A DNA stretch of 64,000 nucleotides from Crossaster papposus (Eukaryota; Echinodermata; Asteroidea; Velatida; Solasteridae): assembly GCA_037893245.1 (NCBI GenBank), contig JBAIAA010000806.1:744001-808000 (forward strand), given 5' to 3'. Of the stretch, positions 55,734 to 64,000 are shown in pieces (the stretch's first letter is position 1; every line of letters begins with the position of its first letter). Position numbers and translations under genes: made by a program. The notes beneath the pieces are model-generated. The model searched no databases and was not told the origin of the DNA. It was given only the letters and a program-made list of their open reading frames with translations.

Positions 55734-57669
55734 AACTCGAGGGCTTGTTCCGACATCAGGTGTTTATTTCTTATGCACACTTCTTTCCCTTTACATATTT
55801 CTTATGCACACTTCTTTCCCTTTACATATTTCTTATGCACACTTCTTTCCCTTTACATATTTCTTATGCACACTTCTTTCCCTTTACATATTTCTTATGC
55901 ACACTTCTTTCCCTTTACATATTTCTTATGCACACTTCTTTCCCTTTACATATTTCTTATGCACACTTCTTTCCCTTTACATATTTCTTATGAACACTTC
56001 TTTCCCTTTACATATTTCTTATGCACACTTCTTTCCCTTTACATATTTAACTCGAGGGCTTGTTCCGACATCAGGTGTTTATTTCTTATGCACACTTCTT
56101 TCCCTTTACATATTTCTTATGCACACTTCTTTCCCTTTACATATTTCTTATGCACACTTCTTTCCCTTTACATATTTCTTATGCACACTTCTTTCCCTTT
56201 ACATATTTCTTATGCACACTTCTTTCCCTTTACATATTTCTTATGCACACTTCTTTCCCTTTACATATTTCTTATGCACACTTCTTTCCCTTTACATATT
56301 TCTTATGCACACTTCTTTCCCTTTACATATTTCTTATGCACACTTCTTTCCCTTTACATATTTCTTATGCACACTTCTTTCCCTTTACATATTTCTTATG
56401 CACACTTCTTTCCCTTTACATATTTCTGATGCACACTTCTTTCCCTTTACATATTTAACTCGAGGGCTTGTTCCGACATCAGGTGTTTATTTCTTATGCA
56501 CACTTCTTTCCCTTTACATATTTCTTATGCACACTTCTTTCCCTTTACATATTTCTTATGCACACTTCTTTCCCTTTACATATTTCTTATGCACACTTCT
56601 TTCCCTTTACATATTTCTTATGCACACTTCTTTCCCTTTACATATTTCTTATGCACACTTCTTTCCCTTTACATATTTCTGATGCACACTTCTTTCCCTT
56701 TACATATTTCTTATGCACACTTCTTTCCCTTTACATATTTAACTCGAGGGCTTGTTCCGACATCAGGTGTTTATTTCTTATGCACACTTCTTTCCCTTTA
56801 CATATTTAACTCGAGGGCTTGTTCCGACATCAGGTGTTTATGTCTTATGCACACTTCTTTCCCTTTACATATTTCTTATGCACACTTCTTTCCCTTTACA
56901 TATTTCTTATGCACACTTCTTTCCCTTTACATATTTCTTATGCACACTTCTTTCCCTTTACATATTTCTGATGCACACTTCTTTCCCTTTACATATTTAA
57001 CTCGAGGGCTTGTTCCGACATCAGGTGTTTATTTCTTATGCACACTTCTTTCCCTTTACATATTTCTTATGCACACTTCTTTCCCTTTACATATTTCTGA
57101 TGCACACTTCTTTCCCTTTACATATTTAACTCGAGGGCTTGTTCCGACATCAGGTGTTTATTTCTTATGCACACTTCTTTCCCTTTACATATTTCTTATG
57201 CACACTTCTTTCCCTTTACATATTTCTTATGCACACTTCTTTCCCTTTACATATTTCTTATGCACACTTCTTTCCCTTTACATATTTAACTCGAGGGCTT
57301 GTTCCGACATCAGGTGTTTATGTCTTATGCACACTTCTTTCCCTTTACATATTTCTTATGCACACTTCTTTCCCTTTACATATTTCTTATGCACACTTCT
57401 TTCCCTTTACATATTTCTTATGCACACTTCTTTCCCTTTACATATTTCTGATGCACACTTCTTTCCCTTTACATATTTAACTCGAGGGCTTGTTCCGACA
57501 TCAGGTGTTTATTTCTTATGCACACTTCTTTCCCTTTACATATTTCTTATGCACACTTCTTTCCCTTTACATATTTCTTATGCACACTTCTTTCCCTTTA
57601 CATATTTCTTATGCACACTTCTTTCCCTTTACATATTTCTTATGCACACTTCTTTCCCTTTACATATTT
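55734..57669. repeat. 1,936-bp higher-order repeat, copy 1
   Basis: Nine B segments (55734, 56049, 56457, 56741, 56808, 56999, 57128, 57288, 57479) and 52 A units sum to 1,936 bp. All recur in the next block. A TTATGAACAC unit near 55990 is shared at 57927. The stretch 57128-57479 carries a chimeric B context: a TTTATGTC B (57288) preceded by 160 bp instead of the usual 67 bp. Confidence 0.94.
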
Positions 57670-59605
57670 AACTCGAGGGCTTGTTCCGACATCAGGTGTT
57701 TATTTCTTATGCACACTTCTTTCCCTTTACATATTTCTTATGCACACTTCTTTCCCTTTACATATTTCTTATGCACACTTCTTTCCCTTTACATATTTCT
57801 TATGCACACTTCTTTCCCTTTACATATTTCTTATGCACACTTCTTTCCCTTTACATATTTCTTATGCACACTTCTTTCCCTTTACATATTTCTTATGCAC
57901 ACTTCTTTCCCTTTACATATTTCTTATGAACACTTCTTTCCCTTTACATATTTCTTATGCACACTTCTTTCCCTTTACATATTTAACTCGAGGGCTTGTT
58001 CCGACATCAGGTGTTTATTTCTTATGCACACTTCTTTCCCTTTACATATTTCTTATGCACACTTCTTTCCCTTTACATATTTCTTATGCACACTTCTTTC
58101 CCTTTACATATTTCTTATGCACACTTCTTTCCCTTTACATATTTCTTATGCACACTTCTTTCCCTTTACATATTTCTTATGCACACTTCTTTCCCTTTAC
58201 ATATTTCTTATGCACACTTCTTTCCCTTTACATATTTCTTATGCACACTTCTTTCCCTTTACATATTTCTTATGCACACTTCTTTCCCTTTACATATTTC
58301 TTATGCACACTTCTTTCCCTTTACATATTTCTTATGCACACTTCTTTCCCTTTACATATTTCTTATGCACACTTCTTTCCCTTTACATATTTAACTCGAG
58401 GGCTTGTTCCGACATCAGGTGTTTATTTCTTATGCACACTTCTTTCCCTTTACATATTTCTTATGCACACTTCTTTCCCTTTACATATTTCTTATGCACA
58501 CTTCTTTCCCTTTACATATTTCTTATGCACACTTCTTTCCCTTTACATATTTCTTATGCACACTTCTTTCCCTTTACATATTTCTTATGCACACTTCTTT
58601 CCCTTTACATATTTCTTATGCACACTTTTTTCCCTTTACATATTTCTTATGCACACTTCTTTCCCTTTACATATTTAACTCGAGGGCTTGTTCCGACATC
58701 AGGTGTTTATTTCTTATGCACACTTCTTTCCCTTTACATATTTAACTCGAGAGCTTGTTCCGACATCAGGTGTTTATGTCTTATGCACACTTCTTTCCCT
58801 TTACATATTTCTTATGCACACTTCTTTCCCTTTACATATTTCTTATGCACACTTCTTTCCCTTTACATATTTCTTATGCACACTTCTTTCCCTTTACATA
58901 TTTCTGATGCACACTTCTTTCCCTTTACATATTTAACTCGAGGGCTTGTTCCGACATCAGGTGTTTATTTCTTATGCACACTTCTTTCCCTTTACATATT
59001 TCTTATGCACACTTCTTTCCCTTTACATATTTCTGATGCACACTTCTTTCCCTTTACATATTTAACTCGAGGGCTTGTTCCGACATCAGGTGTTTATTTC
59101 TTATGCACACTTCTTTCCCTTTACATATTTCTTATGCACACTTCTTTCCCTTTACATATTTCTTATGCACACTTCTTTCCCTTTACATATTTCTTATGCA
59201 CACTTCTTTCCCTTTACATATTTAACTCGAGGGCTTGTTCCGACATCAGGTGTTTATGTCTTATGCACACTTCTTTCCCTTTACATATTTCTTATGCACA
59301 CTTCTTTCCCTTTACATATTTCTTATGCACACTTCTTTCCCTTTACATATTTCTTATGCACACTTCTTTCCCTTTACATATTTCTGATGCACACTTCTTT
59401 CCCTTTACATATTTAACTCGAGGGCTTGTTCCGACATCAGGTGTTTATTTCTTATGCACACTTCTTTCCCTTTACATATTTCTTATGCACACTTCTTTCC
59501 CTTTACATATTTCTTATGCACACTTCTTTCCCTTTACATATTTCTTATGCACACTTCTTTCCCTTTACATATTTCTTATGCACACTTCTTTCCCTTTACA
59601 TATTT
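57670..59605. repeat. 1,936-bp higher-order repeat, copy 2
   Basis: B segments at 57670, 57985, 58393, 58677, 58744, 58935, 59064, 59224 and 59415 lie exactly 1,936 bp after those of copy 1. Differences seen: the B at 58744 has CTCGAGAGC, and copy 1 has a TTCTGATGC change in a unit near 56690 that is TTCTTATGC at the equivalent site here. Confidence 0.94.
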
Positions 59606-62600
59606 CTTATGCACACTTCTTTCCCTTTACATATTTCTTATGCACACTTCTTTCCCTTTACATATTTAACTCGAGGGCTTGTTCCGACATCAGGTGTCTA
59701 TTTCTTATGCACACTTCTTTCCCTTTACATATTTCTTATGCACACTTCTTTCCCTTTACATATTTCTTATGCACACTTCTTTCCCTTTACATATTTCTTA
59801 TGCACACTTCTTTCCCTTTACATATTTAACTCGAGGGCTTGTTCCGACATCAGGTGTTTATTTCTTATGCACACTTCTTTCCCTTTACATATTTCTGATG
59901 CACACTTCTTTCCCTTTACATATTTCTTATGCACACTTCTTTCCCTTTACATATTTCTTATGCACACTTCTTTCCTTTTACATATTTCTTATGCACACTT
60001 CTTTCCCTTTACATATTTCTTATGCACACTTCTTTCCCTTTACATATTTCTTATGCACAGTTCTTTCCCTTTACATATTTAACTCGAGGGCTTGTTCCGA
60101 CATCAGGTGTTTATTTCTTATGCACACTTCTTTCCCTTTACATATTTCTTATGCACACTTCTTTCCCTTTACATATTTCTTATGCACACTTCTTTCCCTT
60201 TACATATTTCTTATGCACACTTCTTTCCCTTTACATATTTAACTCGAGGGCTTGTTCCGACATCAGGTGTTTATTTCTTATGCACACTTCTTTCCCTTTA
60301 CATATTTCTTATGCACACTTCTTTCCCTTTACATATTTCTTATGCACACTTCTTTCCCTTTACATATTTCTTATGCACACTTCTTTCCCTTTACATATTT
60401 CTTATGAACACTTCTTTCCCTTTACATATTTCTTATGCACACTTCTTTCCCTTTACATATTTAACTCGAGGGCTTGTTCCGACATCAGGTGTTTATTTCT
60501 TATGCACACTTCTTTCCCTTTACATATTTCTTATGCACACTTCTTTCCCTTTACATATTTCTTATGCACACTTCTTTCCCTTTACATATTTCTTATGCAC
60601 ACTTCTTTCCCTTTACATATTTCTTATGCACACTTCTTTCCCTTTACATATTTCTTATGCACACTTCTTTCCCTTTACATATTTCTTATGCACACTTCTT
60701 TCCCTTTACATATTTCTTATGCACACTTCTTTCCCTTTACATATTTCTTATGCACACTTCTTTCCCTTTACATATTTCTTATGCACACTTCTTTCCCTTT
60801 ACATATTTCTTATGCACACTTCTTTCCCTTTACATATTTAACTCGAGGGCTTGTTCCGACATCAGGTGTTTATTTCTTATGCACACTTCTTTCCCTTTAC
60901 ATATTTCTTATGCACACTTCTTTCCCTTTACATATTTCTTATGCACACTTCTTTCCCTTTACATATTTCTTATGCACACTTCTTTCCCTTTACATATTTC
61001 TTATGCACACTTCTTTCCCTTTACATATTTCTTATGCACACTTCTTTCCCTTTACATATTTCTTATGCACACTTCTTTCCCTTTACATATTTCTTATGCA
61101 CACTTCTTTCCCTTTACATATTTCTTATGCACACTTCTTTCCCTTTACATATTTCTTATGCACACTTCTTTCCCTTTACATATTTAACTCGAGGGCTTGT
61201 TCCGACATCAGGTGTTTATTTCTTATGCACACTTCTTTCCCTTTACATATTTCTTATGCACACTTCTTTCCCTTTACATATTTCTTATGCACACTTCTTT
61301 CCCTTTACATATTTCTTATGCACACTTCTTTCCCTTTACATATTTAACTCGAGGGCTTGTTCCGACATCAGGTGTTTATTTCTTATGCACACTTCTTTCC
61401 CTTTACATATTTCTTATGCACACTTCTTTCCCTTTACATATTTCTTATGCACACTTCTTTCCCTTTACATATTTCTTATGCACACTTCTTTCCCTTTACA
61501 TATTTCTTATGCACACTTCTTTCCCTTTACATATTTCTTATGCACACTTCTTTCCCTTTACATATTTCTTATGCACACTTCTTTCCCTTTACATATTTCT
61601 TATGCACACTTCTTCCCCTTTACATATTTCTTATGCACACTTCTTTCCCTTTACATATTTCTTATGCACACTTCTTTCCCTTTACATATTTCTTATGCAC
61701 ACTTCTTTCCCTTTACATATTTCTTATGCACACTTCTTTCCCTTTACATATTTCTTATGCACACTTCTTTCCCTTTACATATTTCTTATGCACAATTCTT
61801 TCCCTTTACATATTTAACTCGAGGGCTTGTTCCGACATCAGGTGTTTATTTCTTATGCACACTTCTTTCCCTTTACATATTTCTTATGCACACTTCTTTC
61901 CCTTTACATATTTAACTCGAGGGCTTGTTCCGACATCAGGTGTTTATTTCTTATGCACACTTCTTTCCCTTTACATATTTCTTATGCACACTTCTTTCCC
62001 TTTACATATTTAACTCGAGGGCTTGTTCCGACATCAGGTGTTTATTTCTTATGCACACTTCTTTCCCTTTACATATTTCTTATGCACACTTCTTTCCCTT
62101 TACATATTTCTTATGCACACTTCTTTCCCTTTACATATTTCTTATGCACACTTCTTTCCCTTTACATATTTCTTATGCACACTTCTTTCCCTTTACATAT
62201 TTCTTATGCACACTTCTTTCCCTTTACATATTTCTTATGCACACTTCTTTCCCTTTACATATTTAACTCGAGGGCTTGTTCCGACATCAGGTGTTTATTT
62301 CTTATGCACACTTCTTTCCCTTTACATATTTCTTATGCACACTTCTTTCCCTTTACATATTTCTTATGCACACTTCTTTCCCTTTACATATTTCTTATGC
62401 ACACTTCTTTCCCTTTACATATTTCTTATGCACACTTCTTTCCCTTTACATATTTCTTATGCACACTTCTTTCCCTTTACATATTTCTTATGCACACTTC
62501 TTTCCCTTTACATATTTCTTATGCACACTTCTTTCCCTTTACATATTTCTTATGCACACTTATTTCCCTTTACATATTTCTTATGCACACTTCTTTCCCT

Positions 62601-62769
62601 TTACATATTTCTTATGCACACTTCTTTCCCTTTACATATTTCTTATGCACACTTCTTTCCCTTTACATATTTAACTCGAGGGCACACTTCTTTCCCTTTA
62701 CATATTTCTTATGCACACTTCTTTCCCTTTACATATTTCTTATGCACAATTCTTTCCCTTTACATATTT
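59606..62769. repeat. Mixed A/B satellite segment
   Basis: B segments start at 59668, 59828, 60081, 60241, 60463, 60840, 61186, 61346, 61816, 61914, 62012 and 62265, plus a truncated B at 62673. Single-unit variants include GCACAGTTC near 60059, TATGAACAC near 60412, TTCTTCCCC near 61615, GCACAATTC near 61795 and CACTTATTTCC near 62570. No gene is seen. Confidence 0.93.
62673..62682. repeat. Truncated segment B (first 10 bp only)
   Basis: AACTCGAGGG is followed directly by CACACTTC of a monomer A. This removes 32 bp: the last 26 bases of B and the first 6 of the next A unit. The spacing to the next B is 97 bp instead of 129 bp. It is the only internally broken B in the window and still contains the XhoI palindrome. 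Confidence 0.95.
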
Positions 62770-63512
62770 AACTCGAGGGCTTGTTCCGACATCAGGTGTT
62801 TATTTCTTATGCACACTTCTTTCCCTTTACATATTTCTTATGCACACTTCTTTCCCTTTACATATTTCTTATGCACACTTCTTTCCCTTTACATATTTTT
62901 TATGCACACTTCTTTCCCTTTACATATTTCTTATGCACACTTCTTTCCCTTTACATATTTAACTCGAGGGCTTGTTCCGACATCAGGTGTTTATTTCTTA
63001 TGCACACTTCTTTCCCTTTACATATTTCTTATGCACACTTCTTTTCCTTTACATATTTCTGATGCACACTTCTTTCCCTTTACATATTTAACTCGAGGGC
63101 TTGTTCCGACATCAGGTGTTTATTTCTTATGCACACTTCTTTCCCTTTACATATTTAACTTGAGGGCTTGTTCCGACATCAAGTGTTTATTTCTTATGCA
63201 CACTTCTTTCTTTTTACATATTTCTTATGCACACTTCTTTCCCTTTACATATTTCTTATGCACACTTCTTTCCCTTTACATATTTCTTATGCACACTTCT
63301 TTCCCTTTACATATTTAACTCGAGGGCTTGTTCCGACATCAGGTGTTTATTTCGTATGCACACTTCTTTCCCTTTACATATTTCTTATGCACACTTCTTT
63401 CCCTTTACATATTTCTTATGCACACTTCTTTCCCTTTACATATTTCTTATGCACACTTCTTTCCCTTTACATATTTAACTCGAGGGCTTGTTCCGACATC
63501 AGGTGTTTATTT
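62770..63512. repeat. Fifth, short copy of the 4.5-kb higher-order repeat
   Basis: B segments at 62770, 62961, 63090, 63157, 63317 and 63477 have spacings 191, 129, 67, 160, 160, identical to 24554-25261. The TTTCTTTTTAC and TTCGTATGC markers recur near 63211 and 63353. The B at 63157 is the most altered full-length B seen: CTTGAG in place of CTCGAG, and CATCAAGTG. Confidence 0.9.
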
Positions 63513-64000
63513 CTTATGCACACTTCTTTCCCTTTACATATTTCTTATGCACACTTCTTTCCCTTTACATATTTCTTATGCACACTTCTTTCCCTTTACA
63601 TATTTATTATGCACACTTCTTTCCCTTTACATATTTCTTATGCACACTTCTTTCCCTTTACATATTTCTTATGCACACTTCTTTCCCTTTACATATTTCT
63701 TATGCACACTTCTTTCCCTTTACATATTTCTTATGCACACTTCTTTCCCTTTACATATTTCTTATGCACACTTCTTTCCCTTTACATATTTCTTATGCAC
63801 ACTTCTTTCCCTTTACATATTTCTTATGCACACTTCTTTCCCTTTACATATTTCTTATGCACACTTCTTTCCCTTTACATATTTCTTATGCACACTTCTT
63901 TCCCTTTACATATTTAACTCGAGGGCTTGTTCCGACATCAGGTGTTTATTTCTTATGCACACTTCTTTCCCTTTACATATTTCTTATGCACACTTCTTTC
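63513..64000. repeat. Terminal mixed A/B segment, array continues
   Basis: Thirteen A units lead to a B at 63916, then A units run to the window end, which cuts a unit after ACTTCTTTC. One unit near 63605 has ATTTATTATGC. No end of the array is visible. Confidence 0.95.

Larger units (their letters stand above)
1..64000. repeat. Satellite array of 31-bp monomer A with interspersed 36-bp segment B
   Basis: Every part of the window reads as monomer A or segment B. Monomer A starts TTATGCACAC, has TTTCCCTTT in the middle and ends ACATATTTC; its composition is T15 A6 C9 G1. Segment B starts AACTCGAGGG and ends CAGGTGTTTATTT; its composition is T13 A7 C7 G9. I count about 265 B segments, which leaves room for about 1,758 A units. 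Units are mostly identical to consensus, with scattered single-base changes that are shared between distant copies. No unique sequence interrupts the array and both window ends fall inside it. It is best described as eukaryotic satellite DNA. I do not recognise the family and cannot name the species. Confidence 0.98.

Noticed and set aside
1..64000. CRISPR array (A as repeat, B as spacer, or the reverse)
   Set aside because: CRISPR spacers differ from each other. Here both elements are near-identical throughout, A units are directly adjacent, and no cas gene or leader is present.
1..64000. Telomeric repeat or simple microsatellite
   Set aside because: The 31-bp unit contains no TTAGGG-, TTTAGGG- or TTAGG-like periodic motif, and its unit length is in the minisatellite/satellite range.
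1..64000. CENP-B box in A or B
   Set aside because: Neither consensus contains the core TTCG....A..CGGG pattern on either strand. Centromere function cannot be claimed from sequence.
1..64000. Yeast-type replication origin core in A (TTTACATATTT region)
   Set aside because: It matches about 9 of 11 positions of the ACS consensus, but AT-rich DNA gives such matches often, and there is no evidence the organism uses this type of origin.
1..64000. G-quadruplex or i-motif array from the CCC/GGG tract
   Set aside because: There is one three-base tract per 31 bp, so loops would be about 28 bases, too long for a typical quadruplex or i-motif.
1..64000. Naming a species or a chromosome (for example a W, Y or B chromosome satellite)
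   Set aside because: I do not recognise the monomers and there is no flanking unique sequence. Any assignment would be a guess.

Overview
The whole 64,000-base window is one uninterrupted satellite DNA array. I find no protein-coding gene, RNA gene, transposon, CRISPR array or unique sequence in it. The array enters at base 1 and leaves at base 64,000 in mid-repeat, so its true length exceeds 64 kb and neither flank is visible.

Two building blocks explain essentially every base. Monomer A is 31 bp (clear example 1177-1207). It has about 32% GC, is 77% pyrimidine on the + strand, has a single G and no CpG, and occurs about 1,758 times. Segment B is 36 bp (example 372-407). It has 44% GC and two CpGs, one of them inside a CTCGAG (XhoI) palindrome, and occurs about 265 times. 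B always sits at the same point of the A phase, so the distance between consecutive B segments is 36 + 31n bp almost without exception. Only eight indels break this rule in the window.

Layout: 1-1176 mixed A/B; 1177-7102 almost pure A (86 and 104 units on either side of a single B at 3843); 7103-19112 mixed, with 54 B; 19113-20755 pure A (53 units); 20756 to the end B-rich. The last part is built from higher-order repeats (HORs). The clearest are a 4,537-bp tandem duplication (24115-28651 and 28652-33188) and tandem or offset copies with shifts of 1,523, 1,673, 1,358, 1,342, 1,936 and 630 bp. Degraded or partial copies of the 4,537-bp block recur from about 39.3, 50.8 and 62.8 kb.

Long forward open frames, up to 2,323 codons, exist but are artefacts. 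Monomer A has no stop in any forward frame, and because 31 = 1 modulo 3 all three frames give the same cyclic 31-residue peptide. Stops arise mainly from the TAA at each B junction.

The organism cannot be named from this sequence. A homogeneous satellite over 64 kb long with nested higher-order repeats is typical of eukaryotic heterochromatin (pericentromeric, centromeric, subtelomeric or sex-chromosome) and argues against a bacterial, archaeal or organellar source. Contiguity and copy number depend on the assembly being correct.
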